A stretch of 64,000 nt of DNA from Viola odorata. Taxonomy: Eukaryota > Streptophyta > Magnoliopsida > Malpighiales > Violaceae. Location of the stretch: NCBI GenBank assembly GCA_963691705.1, contig OY829537.1, positions 78,513,352 through 78,577,351 on the forward strand, written 5' to 3'. Shown piece after piece: positions 43,485 to 54,399 of the stretch. A program made the position numbers and the translations under genes. The notes under the pieces are model-generated. The model was not told the DNA's origin. It searched no databases and was given only the letters and a program-made list of their open reading frames with translations. Numbering within the stretch: the first letter of the stretch is position 1; every line of letters starts with the position of its first letter.

Positions 43485-44556
43485 CTAGCATAAAGAAATA
43501 CTCGTGCTTCCAATGAACGTGAATTTGTCAAGAACTTGAGTTGCGGCAGAGAGTTTATCATCCTTGAACACCAAAGAAAGAGCCATGGTCCATGAATCTA
43601 CATCAATAGCTCTTCCTTTACCTAGACTATCCAAAACAGACCACAGCAATTCCTCATTCTTCTCTTTGCATAATCTGTCAATAAAATTAGATACACTAGC
43701 ACCACAAGGTGCAAAACCCTTGAAAATCATCTCATCCAAAATAAATAGCAGAATTAAATTTAATTCTATTTACATTCATCTCGTTCTTAAGTCTAAAAGC
43801 TAAATCCAGCTGACTTACCTGACAAAGCCCCTTAAACAACGACCCATAAACATGAGCATTCGGCTGCACCCCATATATTCTTACCATATCAGTTTTCAGT
43901 TTGATAGCCTCCTCTAACCTCAAACCCAAACAAAGACCATAAACCAAATTCCCAAAAGTCACCACATTAGGACGAACACCTCTCCTTTTCATTTCATCAA
44001 ACACCTTCCACGCACAGTACAAACGGCCATTGGCGCATAACACACGAATCAACAAATTATAAGTACAAGCGTCCGGTTTCAAAAACTTATCGATAGTTGC
44101 AAACAGTTCCTCCATTTTATCAAACTCTTTGCATACGAGGAGCGCATTGAGCAAGGGGTTGGAAGATTTTATAGTCCTTTGACAGCGAAAAGAAAGGATT
44201 TCATCGAACAATTTGAGCGCATTGTCGGGCAAATGCGAACGGCCGTAGAAACCAATTACATCGCAGAAGAAAACTTCTTTAGGGGTGAAGTGGGTTTCGG
44301 CTTTGAGTTGGAGCAGGGTTTTGTGCATTTCGTTGAACATTTTTGCACGGCCAAGCTTAGTGATGATGAGGTCTTAGGAGAGGAGGGAGTAGCGGAAGGG
44401 TTTTAGAGGAGTTGGGTGGTAAGGGTTAGGGTTTTGAAAGAGGCGGAGAGCGAGGATTGGGTCTTTTTGGAGGCGGAGAAGAGAGGAGGACAACCTGAAG
44501 GTAGTGACCGCTGTTGGTGTCGGTGGTTTCATTTTCGCCCAGGTATTTCCGTTCAT
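43485..44556 (-). pseudogene. P-class PPR protein gene, broken by a stop and a central deletion
   Basis: PPR proteins bind organellar RNA. Here the start at 44556 is followed by an N-terminus with RLQKDPILALRLFQNPNP and then a TAA at 44374-44376. The same frame continues through 44340-43740 with PPR motifs of about 35 residues (for example DACTYNLLIRVLCANGRLY, NVVTFGNLVYGLCLGLRLEE and AHVYGSLFKGLCQ). At about 43735 the frame jumps to DEMIFKGFAPCGASVSNFID and a recognisable PPR C-terminus ending at 43485. The central repeats expected between these parts are missing. From memory the order resembles the Arabidopsis At1g53330 type; I have not verified this. The gene appears intronless and dead. 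Confidence 0.75.
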
Positions 44557-45333
44557 GGAGTGGATGAATTAGAGTATATTCCCGTGTCCAACCTAATACT
44601 AGTCCGTACCCAATACCAATTTTTTTTTTTGGAGTAAAGTTAATTACATACCTCAGGTGGGATTAAACACCTCAGTAACTTTAAGATTTAAAAAGACCTA
44701 AACTATATGAAGCTAAAAGTGATAGAATATTTTATTGTGATGATATTATGTCAGTAAGTGGAGTCACGCATCAGCTACTAATTTGATTAACACGATCATG
44801 TCACCTAATAATTTTGTTACCTAGGAGATTACTCACGAGGGATGAATGTAGGGTAGATCTTGACGCCAAAGGTACCTGCAAAGTGTCGAGGGTTATCCCG
44901 GAGAAAATATATATATAAGGGTGGCTAGGGTTTAGTATTACATGCATACCTTAGGTGTATATGTGTTGTATTTATAGTAAAGATCAAGTCCTTTAATTAA
45001 GGAAATATAATTCTTACCATAATTTAGAAGTCGTATATGAGTAGAAGTATAATTACTTCAAATATCATATAATAGCGGAGATATATAGATATTTTCCTTA
45101 ATAAAGGAAGAAGTCGTTCGACAGCCATGATGAGAATTATAGCTTCCATATATGCTTATTTTGCTGAGTACATTTCACTTATGAGCGTTCTCTTTTTCAG
45201 GATCTTAGCTTGGCAAGATTATGCACCATAAAAGTAGAACTATCGTTTGTAACTGAAGATGACGTTCTATAGAAAGTTATCAGGATGTCCACGGAAAGAA
45301 GTTTGAGAACTGTCTGTTTGAAGACTGAGAGTC
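44557..45333. other. Intergenic DNA between the PPR relic and Ty3-2
   Basis: AT-rich and without a supported gene. It contains a T run near 44620 and a TATATATATA stretch near 44915. The last five bases before Ty3-2 (GTTCT, 45334-45338) are its target duplication. Confidence 0.6.
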
Positions 45334-45338
45334 GTTCT

Positions 45339-46261
45339 TGATGTGATCCTGCCTAGGGTTAGTAAGTCGGGTTACAATGGAGCTTATGGAGGATCTAGCC
45401 GAATCGAACTATCTAGCGACAACCAGCTCACAAGAAAGGGAAGACACGAACAAACTAAATTTAGCGGAGAATAGATAAGAAATAGCGGAGGATTTAGGAA
45501 ATATGTACCCGGGAATTTATAGGAATTGACAAGAGATTGAAATTGATCACACGAACATCCAAGAAATTAATCCAAGTACTTGACGACCACGGTTCTTGAA
45601 ATAAGCAATTAATAAACCTTAATTCATTCAAAGGACTTGCCACAATTACAAACACAATTCGATGTTTCCCCGAGCAATAATCAGAAGGAGTAATCTCAAC
45701 TTAAACGATTTTTACTTAAGGAAAAGTGAAGAGTGTCAAGGCTTATGTGATACAAGAAGGAGTATTCTCACTTTACTAATATCACTCAAAGTCTAAAAAC
45801 TAAGGAGGAAAATGAAACAAAAGAGTTATATATAGTAGGCATGCAAATTGGGCTTGAAAAGCCCAAAAATCCAAAATCTAGGAAGTGGCTTAGCGTGATT
45901 ACGTTAAGAGCTTAACATGATTACGCTAGACACTTTTTCCTTAGCGTAATTACGCTAAGGTTTGTGCCCAAAAATCCGAGATACATCAGCGGGTAGCGTG
46001 ATTCACGCTAAGAGCTTAACGTGATTACGCTTAGCTAACGTAATCACGCTAAGAGCTTAACGTGATTACGCTAGGAATTCTTCTTTGGCTCGATGGATGG
46101 TCACGTGGGCAATCTTTTCCTTGGCTTTGATAAGTTCTTTCTCTCTCAATTTGCCTTCAAACCATAGGGATAACCCTCTTGCTTTGCTCCGGGTGATCGG
46201 GCCTTGAGGCAACATGTCTTGAGTGTCAAAATTGGCGTTGGAAGGATCCGTGATCACATCA
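45339..46261 (-). repeat. 3' LTR of Ty3-2 (923 bp)
   Basis: Matches 59768-60732 along its full length. It includes the last 65 or so codons of pol (stop at 46066), the palindromic array 45889-46075, and a TATA-like TTATATATA at 45826-45834. The polypurine tract is just inside at 46262-46275. Confidence 0.95.
45889..46075. repeat. Palindromic AGCGTGATTACGCT array (left LTR)
   Basis: A series of short inverted repeats based on TTAGCGTGATTACGC, including the perfect 18-base palindrome TTAGCGTAATTACGCTAA, AGCGTGATTCACGCT and TAACGTGATTACGC copies. It would form several hairpins in DNA or RNA, just downstream of the pol stop. Confidence 0.85.
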
Positions 46262-47171
46262 ACTCCTTCCCCTTCGAAAGGATTCGTCCTCGAATCCATT
46301 CCTTGAGGATTTTCTTCAACTTCGGGGCAAAGAAACAGATCATTGACATTGAATGTATGGCTAATTCCCCCATATTCGCTTGGAAGATCTAGAACATAAG
46401 CATTGGCGTCAATACGGCGGAGGATTTGAAAAGGCTCGTCCCCTCGTGGACTTAGCTTGCCTTGTCGTTGGCGCGGGAATCGATCCTTGCTCCAATGAAG
46501 CCACACCCATTGTCCCGGTTCGAAGGAAGTAGGAGTCTTGCCCTTATTGCGCTTGGCCATTTCTTTTTCGTTAATGCTTTCAATGTTCTTGCGGACTTGT
46601 TCATGGAGTTTCTTAACAGCTGCAGCCTTGGCACTCCCATCTACACACTTAAGAGAACTCGAGGGCAAAGGTGAGAGATCAAGAGGGGTTAAGGGTTTGA
46701 ACCCGTAAACTACCTCAAAAGGAGAAAACCCAATGGAAGAATGATAAGCATTATTATAAGCAAATTCAACAAATGCAATACAATCTTCTCATTTCACTCC
46801 ATGTTTAGTAATCATTATACGAAGTAATGAGCCTAAAGTCTTGTTCATCACCTCCGTTTGGCCATCCGTTTGAGGGTGACACGTGGTGGAGAAGAGGAGT
46901 TTAGTCCCTAACTTTGTCCAAAGAGTCCACCAAAAATGACTTAGGAACTTAGTGTCCCGGTCACTCACAATGCTCTTAGGTATACCATGTAATCGCACCA
47001 CATGTTGGAAAAATAAAGATGCAATGTGTGTGGCAGCATGGTATAAAATGCGTCATTTTAGAAAAATGATCCACCACAACAAAAATAGAGTCATGGCCAT
47101 TCCTAGATCTAGGCAAACCCAATACAAAGTCCATAGACAAGTCTACCCATGGATGTTGTGCAACAGGCAAA
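46066..47171 (-). pseudogene. pol: Ty3-2 integrase C-terminal part and pol tail (broken)
   Basis: This is the 3' continuation of pol after the copia insert. It begins at the copia target site (47171) with the integrase region containing WVDLSMDF, changes frame with a small deletion near 47035, continues with VSDRD and [10 protein letters not shown] (the second Asp and the catalytic Glu are present), has a TGA in place of a Trp codon at 46789-46791, and ends with the integrase C-terminal domain (GQWVWLHWSKDRFP) and the tail with GPITRSKARG. The final 195 bases of the ORF lie inside the LTR, and the polypurine tract is inside the coding frame. Confidence 0.88.
46262..46275 (-). promoter_or_regulatory. 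Polypurine tract of Ty3-2
   Basis: The minus strand reads GAAGGGGAAGGAGT directly before the LTR start TGATGTG. It overlaps pol codons (a Glu/Gly-rich stretch), so the same bases prime plus-strand synthesis and encode protein. Confidence 0.75.
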
Positions 47172-47745
47172 TGTTAGAACCAAAATATGTTCGCTGTTAT
47201 TCTTAACCTTATGAACAACAATATAGGAACAAATCAATTCGATTAATACATGAATCAAATAACGGAATGCGGAAGCGTACCTGATGATGATGCCATGATC
47301 TTGAAGAAATCTGGGAACAAAGGTCTTCTGGTGGATTGTTGCCTTAGGGCTGAATGGGGAGCCGTCGTTCTCTGTTTTCAACGTATGTTTGTTTTCTGAG
47401 AAAACCCTTTATTTTCCTTAAACATTAAAAACAGAAGAACCTTTCCTTATATATGGCAACCTCCACCAGGGACCAAATCCCAATTATATTTAACTTATGT
47501 TAATTACAAATTGACCCATCAACAATTGTAATTAACCCGGGATTCTACACAAATACTGAATGTGCCCCCCACACTGTATTAATTAGACGATTGGACCCCT
47601 TAACTTTAATAGATCATCAATTTGATCCAATTAACCTAATGTTAACAATATATTATATGACGGTACACACATAACATATGCGTCCATATGTCCCAATGTG
47701 TACGAACGGTACTAACGCACTAGTCCCGTTGTCCAAAATCCAACA
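47172..47745 (-). repeat. 3' LTR of the copia element
   Basis: 574 bp, same length as its partner. A TATA element (minus-strand TATATAAGG, about 47446-47454) is present. The sequence inside it, AAGTGGGAGAT on the minus strand (about 47746-47756), is the usual copia polypurine tract. Confidence 0.95.
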
Positions 47746-47756
47746 ATCTCCCACTT

Positions 47757-48151
47757 GGACAACTCGACAATGTGCGATCCTTATAGTACCACCTTTTGTC
47801 ATACAATCATATGTTAACCCCCGAATGCTAGCATATATCCGTCTAATTCAATCTGGTCCATTAACTTCATCAATACAAGAACCAAAAGAGCAGTCGTCGC
47901 AGTTCAAGCGGCTAAACTCATGATGATTATGAGTACTGACTAATTAATGGCATGGATCCAGTGTGCATGTGCAGCATGGAAATTACAAGTGATCTATACT
48001 TGTCAATTTTCAACTGATCCTCTTTACTTTATGAGATCAAACATTCAGAGCATATATTGAATAAAATCAATATCCATAAACTGTGAAATAACATAATACA
48101 CAGTCATCACATATACAAGTTACAATAGTACAAACGGAACTCCCACTAATC
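47757..48151 (-). other. Copia 3' untranslated region
   Basis: Non-coding sequence between the RNase H stop at 48152 and the polypurine tract. Nothing recognised. Confidence 0.7.
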
Positions 48152-49690
48152 TCAGGCATCTAACTTTATAACACCCATACTCGATACATGGCCATGAAAT
48201 GCTACAGGTGTCAATGCCTTAGTGAGCGGATCCGCAACCATATCGTTTGTACCTAGTAACTCTATGCTAACTTGATTGCTCTGAACCCTTTCTGTAACGG
48301 CAAGGAACTTTATATCAATGTGCTTAGACCTTGACGTACTCTGATTACTGTTGGAGTACAACACAACAACCCGATTGTCACAAAAGATCCTCAATGGTCT
48401 CTCAATACCAGTGACAACTCGCAGTTCCTTAACCATGTTTCGCAACCATATAGCATGACTGGATGCCCCGTAGCAAGCTACGAACTCAACCTCCATAGTG
48501 GAAGATGCAACAAATGATTGTTTTGCACTCTTCCATGAAATGGCTCCTTCAGCTAGAAGAAAGACATAACCTGAAGTCGATCTCCGACTATCCTAACATC
48601 CAGCGAAATCAGAATCAGTATACCTAATGATCTCAAGATGATCTGATCTCCTGTATGTGAGCATATAGTCTTTCGTTTTCTGCAGGTATCGAAAGACCCT
48701 TTTGGCTGTAACCCAATGATCCCTTCCGGGATTGCTCTGGTATCTACCCAACATACCGACAATGAATGCAAGATCCGGACGGGTGCAAACCTGTGCATAC
48801 ATGATGCTTCCCACAGCCGAAGCATATGGTACACCCTCCATGAACTTGCGGTCCAAGTTCGTCTTAGGACACTGATCAAGGCTAAACTTCTCACCTTTGG
48901 AGACAGGAGTATCTTGTGGTTTACAATTTTGCATGTCGAATCTCTTAAGAACTTTATCAATGTATCCCTTTTGTGATAGCCTTAGGATACCCCGTGAACG
49001 ATCACGGTGTATCTGAATACCCAACACAAAAGATGCTTCCCCAAGGTCTTTCATCTCAAAGTTATATGAGAGAAAAACCTTGGTATCCTGAAGAAGCTTT
49101 ACATCATTCGTAGCAAACAAAATGTCATCCACATACAGCAATAGAAATACAAACCTACTCCCACTGAACTTATGGTATAGACAATCCTCCACAACGTTTA
49201 CTTCGAAACCGTATGAAATAATAACGTGATGGAACTTTAAGTACCATTGACGAGAAGCTTGCTTAAGCCCATAGATAGATTTCTTTAATCTACAAACCAG
49301 TTGACTATCCTCGTTAGAGGATGAACCCTCTAGTTGCTTCATGTAGATTTCTTCCTCAAGATCCTCATTGAGGAAGGCAGTCTTTACATCCATCTGATGT
49401 AGCTCAAGATCAAAATACGTCACCAGGGCCATAATAGTCCTAAAAGAGTCCTTCGATGAAACTGGAGAGAAGGTCTCTTTATAGTCTATTCCTTCCTTTT
49501 GGGTGAATCCTTTCGCAACAAGACGTGTCTTGTACCTCTCTATATTGCCTTGAGAATCCCTTTTGGTTTTGAAAACCCATTTACAACCTATCGGTTTCAG
49601 ATTCTTAGGCAATGGTACAAGCTCCCAAACGTCATTGTCCTTCATGAATTGGAATTCATCCGACATGGCCTGTATCCACTTTTAAGCATC
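48152..49690 (-). pseudogene. pol: Copia reverse transcriptase and RNase H (nonsense-disabled)
   Basis: The RT part (49666-48593) contains CKWVFKTKRD, RLVAKGFTQKEGIDY, QMDVKTAFLN, YGLKQASRQWY and the catalytic YVDD. A TAG at 48593-48595 interrupts a normally continuous frame, which resumes through the SRRSTSGY region, SWKSAKQ and RNase H (MEVEF, SKHIDI) to the stop at 48152. Another stop lies just upstream of the RT ORF (TAA near 49684). All pieces are in one frame, so the losses are point changes rather than frameshifts. It would copy element RNA into DNA if intact. Confidence 0.92.
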
Positions 49691-51142
49691 AGAACAACCA
49701 ATGGCTTCTTTGAAGGTGAGCGGGTCATCCTCCAAATAGTCAATAGTTTCCTCATGTTCTTACAGAAATGCGATATAATCATCTGGAATCGCATTTCTTC
49801 TCACTCTAGTGGACCTCCTGAGTGGCATATCTCCTTGGTTCTCAACCATCTGAGGGTGTTGAGTTTGATCCAGTTGTGGATCTTTATGGACTTCTTGATG
49901 ATCCTCAAGTATAACCTATGGATCTTGTCCTGTAGGGAGATTAATGATGTCGTTTCTTACCTGCTGAGGGACAAAAACAGGAATATGAACAATGAGCTCA
50001 TCTTGACCCTCAGGAACCGCATGAGGAAGTACAACTAAATCTTCCTCAAAACTGACATCTGACCTTCTATCTTCCCCTCCAAACTCAACATCCTCAAAGA
50101 ACCGAGCATTTCCCGTCTCAAAAAATGTTCTGGTAGTAGGGTTGTAAAACTTATACCCCCGTGACCTCACCGGATATCCAACAAAATAACAACTAACAGT
50201 CCTTAGGTCCAGTTTTCTTTCATCAGGCCTATAAGGCCTTGCCTCTGCTGGACATCCCCAAACCTTTAAATGCTTTAAGACAGGCTTTCAGCCAGTCCAT
50301 AATTCATATGGGGTTCTGTTAGTCACTTTAGTTGGTATCCTATTGAGAATGTAGACTGCAGTCTTTAAGGCATCTCCCCAGAGTGATACAGGTAAGGTGG
50401 TATTGGCAATCATACTCCTTACCATATCCTTAAGGGTACGGTTCCTCCTTTCAGCTACACATTCATGGTCGGAGACCCCGACATGGTGTACTGTGGAACT
50501 ATCCCACACTCATCGAGAAACTGAGCAAATGGCCCAGGACGATGTTCACCTGATCCATCATATCGACCGTAGTATTCACCACCACGATCTAATCTGACAG
50601 CTTTAATAGTCTTTCCGAGTTGATTTTCAACTTCGGCCTTAAAAGACTAGAAAGCGTCTAATGCCTCAGACTTTTCCTTTAAAAGGTATAGATATCCGTA
50701 TCGAGAGAAATCATCTATAAAACTGATAAAGTATCGTTGACCATTCCAGGATGCCGTAGGGAATGGACCACAAATGTCTGTATGTATCAGTTTTAGAGTT
50801 TCTGTACATCTCTCGGCCTCAAACCTCCTCTTGTCTGTAGTTTTGCCCTTTATGCACTCAATACAAACCTGTTGGTCTGTGTGATCCAGTGCTTCGAGGA
50901 TTCCATTTGACACAAGTTGGTCTATTCTCCTTGCAGAGATATGACCTAACTGTCTGTGCCACAACCTGAATGAATCCTCAGTTGGCAATTTACGCTTAAT
51001 CCCTCTGGACTCGCTAACATAACATTCATTATTGCTATCAACTGTATGCAATAAATACAAGTTATCATAGTCAATCAATGCACCAGTTCCAACCAAAGTA
51101 GAGTTAAAATGAAGGAGACTTTTATGATTTCCGAATCTGATA
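49691..51142 (-). pseudogene. pol: Copia integrase (several stops, one frameshift)
   Basis: The zinc-binding region (WHRQLGHIS ... CIECIKGK) and the first catalytic Asp (HTDICGPF) are in the 51096-50647 ORF. After a TAG the frame continues with the second Asp region (LDRGGEYYG). A one-base deletion near 50460 moves the frame to the catalytic Glu (VAERRNRTL) and YELWTG, ending in a TGA at 50288-50290. The C-terminal domain (RSRGYKFYNP) follows in the same frame, with TAG at 49916-49918 and TAA near 49760. The catalytic triad is recognisable but cannot be made as one protein. Confidence 0.9.
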
Positions 51143-52265
51143 TCATAACCTTTTTTTGTCTAACAAGGAAACAGAAATCAGATTTCGTCGAAAAGACGGT
51201 ACATACAAAGTCTCTGTTAACTCTAATATATAACCAGTACATAGGATTAACTCATAAGTAGCGATGCCCTCAACCAGTACCGGATCACCTGCACCCATAT
51301 AGAGAAACCTCTCACTTTCCATGGGCTTCCGGTACGTTCTGTACCCCTGCAAAGAAACACTTATGTGTTTAGTGGTTCCTGTATCTAACCACCAAGTGTT
51401 CTTAGGCACAGAAACTAAAAGGGATTCCGTACTAACAAGAGACAAGGATATACCTTTCTTTTCACACCAAGTTTTATACTTGATGCAGTCCTTCTTTAAG
51501 TGGCATGCCTTATTACAGAAAAAATATTTTATTCCCTTATGCTCAGTATTTGAGCCTTTATGTTTCTTCTGAAAATCAGACCCTGCAGTCTCTTTGCCTT
51601 TCCTCTTCTTAAAACCAGATGAAGAGGCAGTTGCCAGATGAGCACTGTCCAATGAAACGTGTCTCAATCTGTCCTGTTCCTGAACCAGATGAACAGTCAG
51701 CTGATCAATTGTCCATTTCTTTTCTTGATAATTGTAACTCACCTCAAATTGACTGTACTGAGGTGGTAGAGAAGTAAGCACATGATGTACCAGATAATTA
51801 TCCGGCAAACCAACTTTAAGTGCCTTCAACTTCTCAGCCAGATTGATAATTTCTTGAACATGCTCCCATATGTCGCTATCACCCCTGAACTTTATGGTCA
51901 AGAATTTGCGAATGATATCGCTAATCTCAGCCTTCTCTGTATGGGTATAGCGACTAGCTAAGATCTCTAAGATCTTACTGGCACTCTGTTCCTTTTCCAG
52001 TGTACTCTGCATGGACATAGGGACAGCATTGAGTATGACCAAACGGCAAGCTCTGTTTGATTGTTGCCAGTCCTCAAAAGCCTGGAGTCCCTTATCAGAA
52101 CTTTGAGGGTCTGGTACTTTAGGACAATCCTTACAGAGCGCCAGATCCTTATTCATTCAACACAGTGTTGTCTCTACCTTTCTCTTCCATAACTTGAAGT
52201 TGCTGGAAGATAACAGTGATATACTGTTCAGATTGGCAGATACTAAGCTTGTTGAGTTAATGTCT
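51143..52265 (-). pseudogene. gag: Copia gag and protease
   Basis: The ORF 52156-51143 holds a copia-type gag (UBN2-like) domain and then a zinc-knuckle region in which the first Cys is Tyr (YFFCNKACHLKKDC). The protease core LDTGTTKHIS and its C-terminal part (VPSFRRNLISVS) follow. The matching frame continues upstream of 52156 through a TGA that replaces a Trp codon (near 52157), with gag-like residues (SNFKLWKRKVE) back to about 52265. The ORF ends because an A/T homopolymer (51150-51156) has gained one base, shifting the frame before integrase. Confidence 0.88.
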
Positions 52266-53811
52266 GAAAGAACACAACATTTAATCAGCTCACTTTAATA
52301 AAACTTTATGAAAGCAATAAACTTAATGAATAACACATTGAATAAATCAAAAGATTAATTATATGACATTGTGTCTAGTCTTTGGACTAAAGGCACAACT
52401 CACAGCTAATTAATCTGTCATAGTGTGTATTTTATAGCTTAACTTTGCCAAATATTTAACCTTCCTTTGGGCCGATCAAATACTCGCAATAAATCTCTTG
52501 ATAGCTATAAAACTTGAAATTCATCACTATCGTATTTATAATTTCTGCCAAACAGTCATCTTCCTTTGGGCCGACAACTATCCGCATGAAGTTATAAATA
52601 CTACACTTGAAATATCCGGCCCGGTAATGTCCGTAGCAGAGGTCACTTTGGTGACTTTACCACTTCCATTAGTCGAGCAAGACAAACAAGCCAAGCTTAA
52701 AAGCTTCCTTAGTGTTATTCTGCTTTCCTTTATATAAATCAATTATTTGAACCCGACAAACATTTTAAACTTTATGATGTTCATGTTCAAAATAATTAAA
52801 GCAACTTTAAGTCCGGCAACCCGAACTAAATGTTGAGAATCGCAAAAGTAATTAAACTCTTGCACTGCAATTAAATTAATTTGGCAAATCCCAAATTAAT
52901 TGTACAAATTCTGATCAATTAATTCATTGCCAAATTCAATTGCAATCCGGAATCACTTACTGCAATTAAATTGCATATGCACTTTACAATAAACATGCAT
53001 TAAAACTTGCAATTCATGCAGTAGGTAGGCAAAGGAGAAATGGCTAGAGTACAAATGGGCCTAGAGTACAAATGGGCCAAAAACAAAACCAACTCCTTCC
53101 TTCCCTTTGTTTACCTAATGGGCTAGGAGTTGAAATTTGGCCCAAAACCAAGACAGAACAACTCTGTCTTCAACCTCCAGCACCGCCGGTCTGCAACTCC
53201 GGCGAACAGCTGCCCAACAGTCCGCAACCGGACCAGCAACCCAAAACCCGGAATCACTCCCGGGAATCATCAAGCCCGGAATTACCAAATCCGTTTGCAA
53301 TTTATGAATTCAATTACATGGAATTGCAATCAATTCCATCACTGTTGCAATTTATTCAATTACAAGAAAAACTCCAATTTTGCAAACAATTCTATAACCA
53401 TGGTCGGGAATACAATTGATATTGGAATTAATTAAATAACTGATGACCAAATAAATCAATTCCATCATGTATGCGCAGAGAATCAAATAATCCAAAAAAC
53501 CAATTGCAATTCCAATTGCAATTGAATCAATTCCCATAACCGCACAGTGGCAGAATTCAATCCCAAAAATAATTAATCAACCAATTTCAATTGATGGAAC
53601 CGTATCAATTAATCACTCAATTCCCAAATCAATTCCCGAATCAATTATTCAATCAATTCCCGAATCAATTAATCAAACAATTCCCAAATCAATTAATTAA
53701 TCAATTCCTAAATTTTGCAGAATTAGGGTTCTTAAATTAAAACCCCAATTTTGCAATCAGATCATCATAGCATCAATGAATTTGCAATCCATGCATAATT
53801 TAAATTGATTC
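52266..53811 (-). other. Copia leader
   Basis: About 1.5 kb of non-coding sequence between the primer site and gag. It contains a CAATTCCCAAATCAATT-type low-complexity array (about 53560-53710) and paired CCTTTGGGCCGA motifs (52465 and 52563). Open frames here show no homology. Confidence 0.65.
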
Positions 53812-53823
53812 GCTCCGCTATCA
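53812..53823 (-). promoter_or_regulatory. Primer binding site of the copia element
   Basis: The minus strand reads TGATAGCGGAGC two bases inside the LTR, like the Ty3 sites TGGTAGCGGAGC with one change. It is probably a weakened initiator tRNA-Met site. Confidence 0.65.
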
Positions 53824-53825
53824 AT

Positions 53826-54399
53826 TGTTAGAACCAAAATATGTTCGCTGTTATTCTTAACCTTATGAACAACAATATAGGAACAAGTCAATTCGATTAA
53901 TACATGAATCAAATAACGGAATGTGGAAGCGTACCTGATGATGATGCCATGATCTTGAAGAAATCAGAGAACAAAGGTTTTCTGGTGGATTGTTGCCTTA
54001 GGGTTGAATGGGGAGCCGTCGTTCTCTGTTTTCAACGTATGTTTGTTTTCTGAGAAAACCCTTTATTTTCCTTAAACATTAAAAACAGAAGAACCTTTCC
54101 TTATATATGGCAACCTCCACCAGGGACCAAATCCCAATTATATTTAACTTATGTTAATTACAAATTGACCCATCAACAATTGTAATTAACCCGGGATTCT
54201 GCACAAATACTGAATGTGCCTCCCACACTGTATTAATTAGACGATTGGACCCCTTAACTTTAATAGATCATCAATTTGATCCAATTAACCTAATGTTAAC
54301 AATATATTATATGACGGTACACACATAACATATGCGTCCATATGTCCCAATGTGTATGAACGGTACTAACGCACTAGTCCCGTTGTCCAAAATCCAACA
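53826..54399 (-). repeat. 5' LTR of the copia element
   Basis: 574 bp partner of 47172-47745. The TATA element is at about 54100-54108. Its outer end is followed by GCAAA and then Ty3-2 integrase sequence. Confidence 0.95.

Larger units (their letters stand above)
47172..54399 (-). mobile_element. Ty1/copia retrotransposon inserted in Ty3-2 integrase (7228 bp)
   Basis: LTRs 47172-47745 and 53826-54399 (574 bp each, TGTTAG...CCAACA) are flanked by perfect 5-base duplications GCAAA (47167-47171 and 54400-54404). The coding order on the minus strand is gag, protease, integrase, RT, RNase H, which is diagnostic of Ty1/copia. The LTRs differ at about nine positions by eye (about 1.6 percent), so the insertion is fairly recent, yet the coding region already has many stops. 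The target is the integrase coding sequence of Ty3-2. Confidence 0.97.

Noticed and set aside
49499..50038. 179-codon plus-strand ORF across the copia RT/integrase junction
   Set aside because: Antisense shadow of copia coding sequence; no features of its own.
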